NCBI RefSeq assembly: GCF_030445035.2 | Contig: NC_080688.1 | Location: 59,099,949-59,163,948, forward strand | From: Dasypus novemcinctus | Lineage: Eukaryota; Chordata; Mammalia; Cingulata; Dasypodidae | Direction of reading: 5' to 3' | DNA length: 64,000 nucleotides | Shown: positions 34,381 through 46,125 of the stretch, one piece after another | Layout of the letters: every line of letters starts with the position of its first letter | How positions within the stretch are numbered: position 1 is the stretch's first letter | The notes under the pieces: generated by a model | The model's database searches: none | What the model saw: the letters and a program-made list of their open reading frames with translations, nothing else | Told to the model about the DNA's origin: nothing | Position numbers and translations under genes: made by a program

Positions 34381-37300
34381 CTGCCCAGGTTCTTAGAAAG
34401 TATTGTAATAACTTTAAGTAAGAGAATGTGTTCTGTGAAAGTAAAATTTGTCTTAAAGGTATAAATAATTATAAAAGTTTTACAAAGCATTGTTTAAATT
34501 AAAGTATTTAAATAGCTAATTGCAGAAAGTCATTATTTAACAAAAACTGAATTGATAATAATAATAATAAAAAGCAATTTTATAACAAACTTATTCGGCA
34601 GCCAGTCTCCCCTGCCAACTTGCTTCCAAAAAACTGTTTCTAGTATTACATGCTACTAAGTATTTAAAGTAAAAAAAAGTTCATTATTTTAACAAGCTTG
34701 TTTAGTATTATATGTTGTAAGAAGTTTGCCTGGTAACTTAGTATGTGAGATATATAGAGTGTGTTTTTATTGTTAAAAAAACAAAAGATAATTTGTCCTA
34801 AGATAAAATGATTAATTATTGAAAAGAGTAGAGTGTGGGACAGAACCTAAATAAATACTAAAAGTGTAAAAAGTTTATAGAAAAAAAATTTTTATGATTA
34901 AAATTGAATAAGGTCAATATACAAAGAAAATCTTTTATCAATAACTTCTTGTGCTTTAACCTCATCATTTCCTCAGTATTTGAAGAAGAGTCTTACCTCT
35001 TTTAAAAGAACATTTATGTTCTAAAAATCAAATCCTGAAAAGTAACTTTTTATTTCAAACTAACTGCAAGAGATTTATTCTTTTACTTTAAAAGAAAAAT
35101 TAAAGTAATATTTAAGTTTATTTAATATGTTATAAGTCAAATGAAAAGTATTTAAAAATGTTATAAAATTAATAAGTTTTAAAAAAAATTAATAAAAACT
35201 ATAACTAAAAGTTAAAATAATTTATAAATGCATTTATATTATAAAACAGTAAAAAAACAATAACTGAAATTATAGCTAAGTGAATTTAGCCTGAAACTAT
35301 TATTTAAGTGTAAATTCTAAACTAACCTTTCCTTTGTTTATAGTTACTTCAAGCCTAACCTCACACCCTTTGCCTTTGCCTATGATTATTTCATAATTGA
35401 AAAGAGCTGAGACATCACTGTCTCCTCTCCTAGTATTAGTAACCCTTTCTCTCATGAATTCAAGTGTAACCTAAATAAATGGCTGCCTGATAAAATAAAG
35501 TTAAATGACCACTAGAGTTTTATTATCTCCAAAATCAAAACAGGGGATAGAGGGGGAGAAGTCTCCTGCCTTGACAGTCAGTGTTCCTAAGAGTGGCAAT
35601 TCATGAGAGAAAGCAGTCTGTCTCCCTGAAGCTTCAAATAGCCTCAGTAAATATATATAAAATTAATCTTGTTGCTTATCCAAAATTCTGCTAATTTCAA
35701 AGTAAAATATAAAGTTCTAAAACAAAATGGTGCTAAGGCATTGAGAACATTTTAGTTATTACAGTCCATTAAGTAAAAAAAAAAATTCTTGTAGTAAACT
35801 GCATGGTCATAGTGCAAATTAAAAAGAGTTTCAAGAGTCTTTAAAATATTTGCAGTCACACTTGTTTTGTAAAGATTAGAAGTTTAAAATAATTAAAGTT
35901 ATGTTTTTGTCTCAAACTATTTATATCTGCCTATTTGCTCAAATTGTTGAAGTTAAATATGCAGTTATATAAGTAATATGTATTTCTAGACCACTAATTA
36001 ATTAAGCTAAACAGTATATAAAATAATGCAAATTATAAGTAATATCAATGAGTTGTGTTTGTGTCTAACTCTTTGTGTCTGCCCATTTAAAAAAAATGCT
36101 CAATGTATGTCTTCATACATCAAGATAATATCAAATTAACAAATAAAAGTTCTTAAAAAAAGTCTATTCAAATTATTAAAAATTAAATATACAGTTATAT
36201 TTATAAATATTCTTAAAGCCCAAATTAAACTAAGCAAGATGAAAAAGTCATAGAAATCTGATTATAGAAACAATTAAAAAAAGGCCTCCTCTTTGCAAGA
36301 GCTTTTAATGCAAAACTAGGTGTAGCAAATTAAACCTATCTACTAGGCTAAAGAATTAAAAATCAGTTTGCCTAGTAATTTCCCAGTTTAAACATTTGTC
36401 AGCCATAAAATGCAAAAAAAAACCCACAAAGATTAAGTTAATTTTCACATAAAAAAAAATGTTAATGTAACCTGGTGGCCTGCTGCCTCAGTCTCCCACT
36501 CCTGGGTTAGACAGCAGTAGAAGAGACCAATTTAAGCCAGTCCTATGGGCAATAAAAAGATGCCCAAGAAAGAGCTAACTAAGTTGGTGCCATTTCAGCA
36601 CTAAATTCTATTCCTTATTTGACAAAAAAGAGCAGGTAAAAACTAAAATGGTTAAAATGTGATAGAAGAAGCAGTTAAATCAAACTTTTGCGTGAGAAAG
36701 TTAAATCTCAGATAAGCTGTAACTTCTGAAGTATCCAATCTATAGAAAAACAGAAGAAGAGCTTACATGCTAAGCTTAAGGGTATAAATTGTGTCGTTTT
36801 TCTTTGTTTGTGGCACCAGCCATATCTGGCTCTGCACCCCTTCTTGCAAGATTAAAAATAAATTATTTTCTTCTCCACAATCTGATGAGCCTTATTTTCT
36901 TCCAGAAGATTTCTTTCCAACAAAATAAAAGTAATTAGTAGCTCTACTAACAAATTTCAGTAAGTAAAAGAAAGTCCATAAAAACTATAGAGAAATCTTT
37001 CCTGAGTTATGATTTTAAAAAAATTAAGTAATTGTGTAATGTGTTTTAAAACCTGGTAGTCAGTATGCATGTGTTTTAAAACCTGGTAGTCAGTATGCTT
37101 TTAAATTAATAATTTTCATAACTTAAAAAAAAAAGTTTTTAGCTTCCTGTAAGAGAAAAAGAAAACATTCCTTGCATAAACTATTATAGTTTCAATTTTA
37201 TTTAACTTGAGTGTAATCTCCCATAGTTAATTTATAAACTAAATTAACATTATGTATAAAATCTTTAAAGTAATGAAAATTGTAAGTTCACATTAGTGAA

Positions 37301-39134
37301 ATTAAGCTAAAAGAAAAAAATTGTAGATATGCTTTCTTAATAAAGAGTAAATTTCTTTCATTAGTAATTGTAATTTAGTAAGTTTATTTAAACATGAAGT
37401 GGCTAGTCAATGTGATTATAGTCAATTATAAAGAGTTTGTAAAACATCTTCCAAACTAAAAATGTTTAAATAGTTCTAGTTGTAAAAGTCATTGTTAACT
37501 AAAAAACTTAGATTGGTATTAATAGCAGAAATAACTTCATAATAATAAACCTGTCTAAAGGCCACTGCAAAGTACACATTTAAGTAAATAATAATAAAAA
37601 GTTGTCTTGATTCTATTAGAAATATTCTGTTTTCATTCTAACAATGAAAAATAATATTTTTCCTCTATTACTAAAGTAAAGTACCTACTGTTATCTTCAT
37701 AGTAAAATTGTGTAAGTAAACAGTCATTTGATATATATGTTGCATTAAGTTGTTTAAAATATATATAAAAACAAAAAATAAATGTTAACATTGTCAAACT
37801 CTTGTGCATTCAGACCAAGCCTTGAATACATTACAAGTAGCCTCTCCATGTGAGTTATTAGCTAAGCTGGTCACTGAACCCTCAATTAAAATATGTGCTA
37901 TATCAGTCTCTAGTTCTGCTCCTGAAGTCAATAGAAACTATATTGCAGTTTCAAGCTCCTGCAGCAGCCAATAATAACTCGGTACAGCCAAGTGTACAAT
38001 AGATATCGCCTCCAGACTGGCACTGTTCCATAGTGCCAGAGAGCACTATGCACCAGGCTAGTAAAATACTAAAAAATCTCTCTAAGATAAAAAATGCTGC
38101 AACTTGCTCACTGTGTTAAAGAACATGCTAAGTAGAGCCATGATACCAAGATACTGTAAGTAAAACTTAAACACAATTAGCATTATGGCCTGCTCTCATG
38201 GAAAGATAACATGTAAAGTATTACAAACCTAAAACTCAAAACTAAAAATTGCAACTCTGAATCCTTATGCATTAAGTAATACATTAGTTAATATTAAGTG
38301 CTGTACTTTTATCCTGTACTAAATATATGCCTAATAATTATAATGTTATCTTTTCTATTTTAAATCAAGTACAAAAATATATTAGACATGTTAAATTCCT
38401 AGTAAAATCATTTTCTAAACAGTTAATAACATGTCTATAAAATAAGGTGGCAGTCTCAGCCAGTCTCAGTCAACTTCTATATTCTGCTGTACTCTGCTGT
38501 GTAGCAAAAGTGAAACTTGCTTGCTGATATTAAGTCACCTATTAAACAAGTCAAAATTGCTAAAAATTATACAATAAAAACCAAAGTGTAAAAATCTTTA
38601 TTCTGTAGTTCTGATCACTCCCACAAGTGAAAACTAAGAGTATTTCCAAATTAGTGTTCTAAACCTAAGTAAAGCCAGTTGCCCAAGGAGTGCCAGTTCA
38701 CCAAGAGCATCTGACAGAGCGAATGAGTGTCAATCATTAAACAGCTTGAAATGTGTCTTCAGACAAAGCTAAGTGTCTGTTGCAATTTATCTCTAAAGAT
38801 AGATAACTTAAAAAAATATATACATGCTGTTCCCACCAGCTTTTAAAGAGTGCCATCTTTATAGGCATCTAACCTTGTCTACCTCTGTAATCCAATGTAT
38901 CCTTTTTTAAAAACAAGTATTCCAAATTTTTAATTAAGTTTGTTTCTTTCAAAGTAAACATCTTATTAACCATATGAAAACTTCATCCAACTTCGTACAA
39001 AATGCCAGATCCATCTTCCTCCAGGTAAAATAAATTAAAAGTTTTACACCTTATTAAGCAATGACTACAGCCCATAGCCAGCAAAAAGCAGTTACAAAAA
39101 AGAGATCGTCTCCCTTCAGCACCCCTTTTAAATT
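34381..39134 (+). other. AT-rich, non-coding provirus interior
   Basis: About 4.75 kb of A-rich plus strand with long runs such as TTAAATTAATAATTTTC. No open frame above 82 codons and no recognised retroviral motif. It contains one near-perfect 30-bp tandem duplication (37,041-37,100). Confidence 0.75.
37041..37100 (+). repeat. Two-copy 30-bp tandem duplication
   Basis: The unit starts GTGTTTTAAAACCTGGTAGT and continues CAGTATGC; copies at 37,041-37,070 and 37,071-37,100 differ at one position. It is a recent local duplication inside the provirus interior. Confidence 0.95.
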
Positions 39135-39150
39135 AAAAGTGTAAACTCTT
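39135..39150. repeat. Left target-site duplication of L1 insertion
   Basis: AAAAGTGTAAACTCTT, repeated exactly at 39,651-39,666, brackets the insertion at 39,151-39,650. Confidence 0.9.
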
Positions 39151-39650
39151 TTTTTTTTCAAGAAAAGGGAAGTTTAATAAATATAACTGTAATGACTGAA
39201 AATTCTTAGTTCATGAGATATAAGCAAAAAGCAATTGTACTTTTCCAATATCTGCTACCATTGTATTGTATAGAAATTCTTTTTTTTTTCTTTTTTTTTT
39301 TTATTGACTTTGTAATAATATTACATTAAAAATATATATGTGAGGTCCCATTCAACCCCACCCCCCCACCCCCCCTCTCCCCCTCTCCCCCCCCCAACAA
39401 CACTCGTTCCCATCATCATGACACATCCATTGGATTTGGTAAGTACATCTTTGGGCACCTCTGCACCTCATAGACAATGGTCCACATCGTAGGCCATACT
39501 CTCCTCCATTCCATCCAGTGGGCCCTGTGAGGATTTACAATGTCCGGTGATTACCTCTGAAGCACCATCCAGGGCAGCTCCATGTCCCAAAGACACCTCC
39601 ACCTCTCATCTCTTCCTGCCTTTCCCCATACCCATCGTCCACCATGTCCA
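39151..39650 (-). mobile_element. 5'-truncated L1 with probable 3' transduction, inside provirus
   Basis: On the minus strand the insertion reads: L1 3' UTR (39,650 down to about 39,303), with G-rich run at 39,358-39,395, AATAAA (complement at 39,300-39,305) and poly(A) (T tract 39,280-39,302); then about 120 bp of non-L1 sequence (39,279 down to 39,159) with ATTAAA (complement at 39,173-39,178); then a second poly(A) (T tract to 39,151). A perfect 16-bp duplication flanks the whole. The second A tract follows ATTAAA by 14-20 bp, the spacing expected for cleavage and polyadenylation. The L1 part is collinear with the copy at 10,440-10,738. Confidence 0.85.
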
Positions 39651-39666
39651 AAAAGTGTAAACTCTT
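39651..39666. repeat. Right target-site duplication of L1 insertion
   Basis: Exact second copy of AAAAGTGTAAACTCTT. Confidence 0.9.
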
Positions 39667-39919
39667 TAAGAGTAAAATAAAAGTAATAGATGGATCTGGA
39701 ACCTGACTAGAAATCCACGTGAGTGCCAGTGGCAGCAAAATAACTGCAGGAAGCCCCTGCCCAAGATTCTGCTGTCCAAAATGAAAAGTTCTAAACTTCT
39801 AAAAACAGTCCTAAATGCTGTACTAAAGACTAATAAATAATCAATCAAAACAACAAACAGCCATCCACCTCATAGCTCCAACAATAATTATGCCAAAGCT
39901 TAGCAAGTTAAACTTTGGC

Positions 39920-39932
39920 AAAAGGGGGAGAA
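39920..39932 (+). other. Polypurine tract
   Basis: AAAAGGGGGAGAA directly precedes the TG of the 3' LTR. In retroviruses this RNase-H-resistant tract primes plus-strand DNA synthesis, so its placement confirms the left border of the 3' LTR. Confidence 0.9.
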
Positions 39933-40410
39933 TGATGTGGGTTATGGGTGGAAGGCTCTTTGTCTCTTCAGAGATAACCTAAGCTGAAGGCTGTGGGTGT
40001 GGAACGGTAAGAGGCTGCAGTCCTGCCCTTAGGGACAATGACAACAGGCTCCAGTCTCAGGAAACAGTTTAACAATGCAAGGGCTATAAACTTTAAGTAT
40101 TTAGAGGAAATGCAAAAAGTAAATATGCTAAAAGCTTATCTAGACTATCTGGAGTCCATGCTAAAAGCTTTCCTAAGATGTAGAAGATATATATGCTAAT
40201 TGAAGCCTATTGAGAACTGAAACAAAGGGACCATTTGGCCTTTCCTCTCTGTATAAAAGACGTTTGAAAATCTTGTTCGGGGCTCGGGATTCAAACAGAA
40301 GTTCCCTAGTCCGGCCGACCATCAATAAACCATTTTTCCTTCTCAAAATCATTCCTGAGTCCTGGCCTCTCTATACTCAAATAATTGAACTTCTCTCAAT
40401 TTCTACAACA
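39933..40410 (+). repeat. 3' LTR of the provirus
   Basis: Begins TGATGTGGGTTATGGG and ends TTTCTACAACA. TATAAAA is at 40,252-40,258 and AATAAA at 40,324-40,329. It differs from the 5' LTR at roughly a dozen sites and by a short indel near the polyadenylation signal. A 103-codon frame starting here (40,210-40,521) is not a gene. Confidence 0.9.
40324..40329 (+). terminator. LTR polyadenylation signal
   Basis: AATAAA in CATCAATAAACC. It is shared with the solo LTR at 42,309 (42,700-42,705) and altered in the 5' LTR. Confidence 0.75.
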
Positions 40411-40414
40411 CCAG

Positions 40415-40900
40415 GAGCTAACAAAAAAGAAAAAGAAGGGAAAAAAAAACAAAACACCTTTTCCAGTCTTAGCAGATTGACCTGGGAAACTGCTTCCCTT
40501 CAGGGTTTAATGGTAAGATGAGTTTAGAGAAAGCTCTAGGTCAATGCATAGGGTCCTCTCTGGTTGTTCCCACACATACATCTTGTCTTGGTATGTGTGT
40601 TCAGCCCTAGGAATTCCTCTATTTACATAGCTGGGAATGTCCCCTCTTCTCTAGGAAACAGTTTCTTCATAATTTCAGATTCTGCAGTGATTCCTTACTT
40701 CAAGCCACATGACTTGACTGCTTTCCCATAGTATTCTGTAGAAAACTTCAGGGAGCCACCTTTACATGCAGGGCAATTTCTGGGACAGGTGTTCCCTCAG
40801 ACTACCACCAGACAGACAGGACAAGATTTACATGCCCCCAGTATGTGCCTTACAAGGGTTGCTCTGCTTGCCCTGCAAAGGAGACCACAGATCCTACCAC
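40415..40900. other. Probable L1 5' UTR-derived DNA right of provirus
   Basis: Text such as CCTGGGAAACTGCTTCCC and CCCAGTATGTGCCTTACAAG resembles an antisense old L1 5' UTR continuing the ORF1 relic left of the provirus. Not certain. Confidence 0.4.
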
Positions 40901-41345
40901 TTTTTAAAAAATTATTATTATTTTTTTAAAGAAACTTTAAATAAGTAAATGTTTACATTAATAAATGTTTATATAAATGTTACATAAAAAAATCTGAGGG
41001 ATTCCCATATGCCCCACTCCCTCTTCCTCCCATACTTTCCCACATCAACAACATCCCTAATTAATGTGGTACATTTATTACAAATAATGAACACATATTG
41101 AAGCATTGCTACAAACTATGGATTATAGTTTACATTATAGTTTACACTCTGCCCTGCACAATTTTGTAGTGTAGGACAAAATATACAATGGCCTGTATCT
41201 GTCACTGCAATATCATGCAAGACAACTCTAATGTCCTGAAAATGCCCCCATATTACATCCATTCTTCCCTCTCCCATCCCTCAGAAACTCTGGTGGCCAC
41301 TGCCTTTATATCAATGATAAGAATTCTTCCATTGCTAGAATAATA
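40901..41345 (-). mobile_element. L1 3' UTR fragment, minus strand
   Basis: GAGGGATTCCCATATGCCCC, TTAATGTGGTACATTTATTA, GGATTATAGTTTACATTATA and AATGTCCTGAAAATGCCCCC are the antisense of a mammalian L1 3' UTR, the same type as at 56,390 and 59,350. Confidence 0.75.
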
Positions 41346-42304
41346 ATAAGTTTATAGTGGAATAATGCCATCCTAAGGAACAGAGAGAATCTGCAACTGC
41401 AGGCAAGATAGTTCCATCCATCTGCCCCATAGGATCTAAGCTCTCTCTCATTTAGAAGCAGAGTGGGCATCACCATCCCAAGGTCCTCAAAATTGGGGAA
41501 TAAACAATGAATTAAAGTTGACTTATTATTATTCTAAAGCTTTTAAAGTAGTCTTTCTCTTGATTTGACATTTACCCTGTTTACAGTCATGTAATTGTTT
41601 TCTGGAGCTTTGAGAAAGATGTTTCTGTCAGGTCTTACTCTTTGTTCAAAGTTTCTGAAATGTCTCACTCCTCCATCTTGATTGGAGAAATGATAAAGCT
41701 TTTTTCAAATTTATCACTTTACTGGGCATATCATAAACAATAATTATTCACTGTCATTATTTATTGTTAGATGACATATTTGTACCTAATAAACCTTAAA
41801 ACTTCCTTTCCAGAAATGAGATTCCATAAATGGTTGATTCTAATTTTTTTTTTTTTTGCTTTAGCACTGTTTTCTGTAAAATGTAGATAATGGCATTAAT
41901 ACAAGTAAAAAATAAATCACTGTGAAATTACTCTGAATATTCTGAAGAATGAATCAGAGACACTGAAGAATGTATTATAGAATTATTATTGAAAAATTCT
42001 TTATGAAATTGATTACAGTTCCTATTTCTCTTTAAAGGTGATGAAAGCATCACCCATAATCCCCAGTCCTACCATAATACTACACACACCACAGTACTAT
42101 TGAAATTCTACTATATGAAATGAGACATAATGTGGGTGATGTAATGGAAAAGGCATAGACTTATACCTTTTATAGCCTTGGTTTTCAATCTACTGTACCT
42201 CATGTTAACTGATATTTTTTAACTGTTTTGTATTACTTTGTGTTACTTAATGTAGCAATGAATTACTTAACTGCTTTATGCTACTACATGTTATTTAACA
42301 TGCT
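41346..42304. other. Unassigned intergenic DNA
   Basis: No gene or clear repeat. The T12 run at 41,850 is isolated. Confidence 0.45.
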
Positions 42305-42308
42305 ACAT

Positions 42309-42786
42309 TGATGTGGGCTGTAAGTGGAAGGCTCTTTGCCTCTTCAGAGATAACCTAAGCTGTTTGACTTGTGGGTGTGGAACGGTAAGAGGCTGCAGTC
42401 TTGCCCTTAGTGACAATGGCAACGACTCCAGTCCCAGGAAACAGTTTAACAATGCAAGGTCTATACACTTTAAGTATTTAGGGAAAATGCAAACAAAATA
42501 TGCTAAAAGCTTATCTAGAATGTCTGGAGTCCATGCTAAAAGCTTACCTAAGATGTGGAAGATATATATGCTAATTCAAGCCTATTGAGAACTGAAACAA
42601 AGGGACCATTTGGCCTTTCCTCTCTGTATAAAAGAAATTTGAAAATCTTGTTCAGGGCTGGGGATTGAAACAGAAAGCTCCTGAGTCCAGCCGGCTGTCA
42701 ATAAACCATTTTTCCTTCTCAAAATCATTCCTGAGTCCTGGCCTCTCTATACACAAATAATTGAACCTCTCTCAAATTCTACAACA
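42309..42786 (+). mobile_element. Solo LTR of the provirus family, plus strand
   Basis: Begins TGATGTGGGC, ends TTCTACAACA, flanked by a perfect 4-bp duplication ACAT (42,305-42,308 and 42,787-42,790). It has the same TATA, AATAAA and duplicated AAAAGCTTA motifs as the provirus LTRs. No interior remains, consistent with LTR-LTR recombination. Confidence 0.9.
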
Positions 42787-42790
42787 ACAT

Positions 42791-43921
42791 TAGCATTCTT
42801 ACGTGTAATAAAAGAAGAGAGAAGATAGATAATCAATAATATCTTGTATGTAGGATTGGTGAGGAGATTGGAGATAGTTTTAAGCAAGGAAGGCTCAATA
42901 AATGATAGTTACTAATACTGGGAATTGAAGAATTATAAGTACATGAGAAATGGTTCTTTCCCTCAAGGATATTTCAGTCTTGCCAGGAAACAAGAACAAA
43001 TGCTCCAGGAATTTTCCTCTCCTACATCACTGTGTGCAATTTCTTACATGAGTCAGACCACTGGTGAACTATTAACCTCAGAAATCATGTAGAAAAAAGA
43101 TGCCACTATGTTTGGAGTTATTCATTAATATCTGTAGTTCCCAGGTAAAGGGAAAACTATGATGATGTCCTTGCCTAGTTAGTCTTATCTCTAGGAGTTC
43201 AAACTAATTTTCAGGTAGAAAATTAGATGATGCAATTCAGGATAAAATTGAATTTCAAATAATTATTAAGAATTAAAATGCGGTTGCACCACAAATTCTA
43301 ATCAGATGTGAATCAAAGCATGTTCATGTTGAACTATGAGAAAAACAAATAATTTATACTAGGGGATGTTATTTTGGTCCTATCTGGGACTTCAATCAAA
43401 TATTTGTAGCCTGTCTCTTTGCAGAAATGTTGGATGAAGGTAATGTGATGAAAAGCAGAAAGAACTTCACCGCTATAAACTTTGGGGCTTTCATCTTCCC
43501 AGTTGGGGTTTCACTCCTTAAACAATACCGTCCATTCTTTCTTTAATGCTAAAATTAAAATTCTAATCAGATCTCTAACATTCCATCTTGTTCTTCCCTT
43601 GTTCTTACCGTGCTACTCTACTGCAAGTAGGAAAGTATGATAAAAGTGAACAAATCAGAAACATGCCTTCATTTATTCTGAACACTGGAAAGCAATGGTT
43701 AAATATGCAGAAGCCCCTCCTACCACCCTTTATACCACACATGCAATATCCAATTGAGTATTGTGGAAAAGATGCCTGTTTAGGCTCCAAAGGGGCAGAG
43801 CTTATTGATTGCTGAGTTCATTGAGGGCTTAGAAAGAGATGTCTGACTCCACCCTCCTGCTCTTTGTTTCATCCACCCTACACATCAGAAAACAGGGCAT
43901 CACGGGATCTTTGCAGCTGTG
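42791..43921. other. Unassigned spacer between inverted LTRs
   Basis: About 1.1 kb without recognised features, lying between LTRs of opposite orientation. Confidence 0.5.
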
Positions 43922-43925
43922 GTTG

Positions 43926-44402
43926 TGTTGTAGAATTTGAGAGAAGTTCAATTATTTGAGTATAGAGAGGCCAGGACTCAGGAATGATTTTGAGAAGGAA
44001 AAATGGTTTCTTGACGGCCGGCCGGACTCGGGAGCTTTCTGTTTGAATCCCGAGCCCTGAACAAGATTTTCAAATGTCTTTTATACAGAGAGGAAAGGCC
44101 AAATGGTCCCTTTGTTTCAGTTCTCAATAGGCTTCAATTAGCATATATCTTCCACATCTTAGGTAAGCTTTTAGCATGGACTCCAGATATTCTAGGTAAG
44201 CTTTTAGCATATTTACTTTTTGCATTTCCCCTAAATACTTAAAGTTTATAGCCCTTGCATTGTTAAACATTTCCTGGGACTGGAGCCTGTTGCCATTTTC
44301 CCTAAGGGCAGGACTGCAGCCTCTTACAGTTCCACACTCACAAGTCAAACAGCTTAGTTATCTCTGAAGAGACAAAGAGCCTTCTACCCATAGCCCACAT
44401 CA
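43926..44402 (-). mobile_element. Solo LTR of the provirus family, minus strand
   Basis: Begins TGTTGTAGAATTTGAG and ends AGCCCACATCA, the reverse complement of the family ends. A perfect 4-bp duplication GTTG lies at 43,922-43,925 and 44,403-44,406. The inverse of the TATA (TTTTATAC) is visible; the position of the AATAAA complement reads TTTCTTGA, so that signal is lost. Confidence 0.9.
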
Positions 44403-44406
44403 GTTG

Positions 44407-46121
44407 GTCATGACCAAGGTCAAGGTATGTTGTAGTGTCTCTGTTGTTGGTTCTAATTCCAGTAGTGCTTACTTTCCCCCTGACTCTTCAACTCTGACGG
44501 AATGTTTTGCTGTTGAGAAAAAAAAACAGACTATGACTCATTGTGGTTCTTATATCTTAAAATATACACATTCCAAGAACTCCTTAAATATGAGGACAGA
44601 GCAACACAATGACTCTCCTTTTTTTCCCCTCAGGAGTTACCATAGATAACAAGATGGCTGGCAAATTCACTTAATTGGATTTAAAAAGGGTTAAAAAAGT
44701 ACAGCTATAAACATATAGGCATGTGGATTTATTGTGAAATAACTCATTGCCCTCAATTATTAGTGTGCCTCTCTACAGTGCTATGCATTGTTTAAGTTTT
44801 CCCACTCACCTTTCCATATTATGCTTGCAGTAACTCCTAGTGTTAGCTATTTCAGAAAGAAAAATGTTTATTTCTGTAGAGGGAGTGTTGTGGGTGTGTA
44901 TGTGTGTAAGTGGGGGCGGGGGGGACATGGAAATTCAAGGTACATACTCAAAAGAACAAGTTATATATAAAAGAATCACGAAGTGGGAAGTTCCTCCCCT
45001 GACTTTGGCAATACATTTTTATTTAGTTCAGTTTTCTGTGAATTTATTGCATCATCTATAGTAGTGATATGTGTAGCCCTGGTCTCCTCAATCTTGTCTC
45101 CATTTTCAAAAAAGAGTGAATAATTTGATGATTCTAAGGATTACAACAAGATTGGAGCTTAATTTTTCTTGTCCTGTCTTTTGTAGGACATCATTTTTTG
45201 ATGGTAAATATTTTCAGCCTCTGCCCAGTGCAGATGAAGCTGTTAAAACACCAGAACTCTCACCACATCCTAGGAAGTTTCTGCAGCAAACCTCTCAAAG
45301 ACCTCATCTTTAAGGAGTAGTTCCCTGACATTACCTTCAATTTCTCCTTTTAAGTCTCCTTACATTATGCAGAGAGTTAATTACACCCTTTTGTATTACA
45401 AATTATTCAGCTTTCCCTTTGGTATTTACACCTGTAGGGACTTGTAGATGGTTATCTTATCTTTAAAATAAATGGTTTGTCTTTGCTGGACAGCCAGGAG
45501 GATATTCACCGTTAGGCCAAGTCCAGAATGCAAATAATGCAAGCCAAGCTGACAACTCAAAAGACATACTTTGATATCCTTAGCAGTAGAGAGTTTCTTT
45601 TCATTTTCTTTTGATTTCTTTACAATTTAACATCCATTTTTGAACCCTGCTATAGGGAGATTTGAAAGAGCATTACCACATACTCTAACAATAAAAATGG
45701 TAGCAGTAGGTTTTAAATCTAATGGTTTAAGCCCAATTTGCATAGAAAAAATAGAAACAAGGAATAAAGCAATGTTGCATTTTTTTTAGTGACAAAAGAT
45801 TCGAAGATTCGAGTTATAGCGATAGTTCTTTGCTTTCCAGGTTTGCTTTGGTAAATTGATTTTCTCTGGGGCTTGACATGGCCTCTGTTGGATTTATTCA
45901 TTCTTCTACTTTATGTGCTTAGACCTCAGAATCTAATCTACATCAGTCTTGGACCCACTACCCTTATCTGGTAGTGGTTCATTTTCTCAAGCACATGCCT
46001 ACCACCTGCAACCCCTTCCTCTAACTCACTCACTAGCTTATAGCTAATCCTTGGCCTAGTTCCCACCATGAAGTATGGCAGATGATAGGAATTTCTGAAT
46101 TCTATCACCTTTTAGGGGCTA
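44407..46121. other. Unassigned intergenic DNA
   Basis: No gene or clear repeat recognised. A G-rich run (GGGGGCGGGGGGGA) occurs at about 44,913-44,926. Confidence 0.45.
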
Positions 46122-46125
46122 TTAT

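Larger units (their letters stand above)
32611..40410 (+). mobile_element. Endogenous-retrovirus-like provirus, non-autonomous, 7.8 kb
   Basis: Complete element with 5' LTR (32,611-33,083), a primer-binding-site-like sequence, a leader with splice donor, a long interior, polypurine tract and 3' LTR (39,933-40,410), flanked by a perfect 4-bp duplication CCAG (32,607-32,610 and 40,411-40,414). Four-bp duplications and TG...CA ends are usual for gammaretrovirus-like (class I) ERVs. The interior has no frame above about 82 codons and none recognised as gag, protease, polymerase or envelope. From about 34,380 to 39,130 it is strikingly A+T-rich with A-rich plus strand. It would need proteins from another element to move. 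By eye the two LTRs differ at about a dozen positions plus one short indel, so insertion is fairly recent. Confidence 0.9.

Noticed and set aside
33106..39932. Decayed gag-pol-env in the provirus interior
   Set aside because: I looked for long frames and typical retroviral phrases and saw none; composition is not that of a decayed polymerase. A profile search of a family consensus would settle it.
40210..40521. 103-codon frame at the end of the provirus as a possible retroviral gene
   Set aside because: It starts in the 3' LTR and reads into flanking DNA; it has no envelope or other retroviral features.
44878..44935. G-rich run as a regulatory G-quadruplex
   Set aside because: Only one strong G run is present (GGGGGCGGGGGGG) with weaker neighbours; too little for a supported call.
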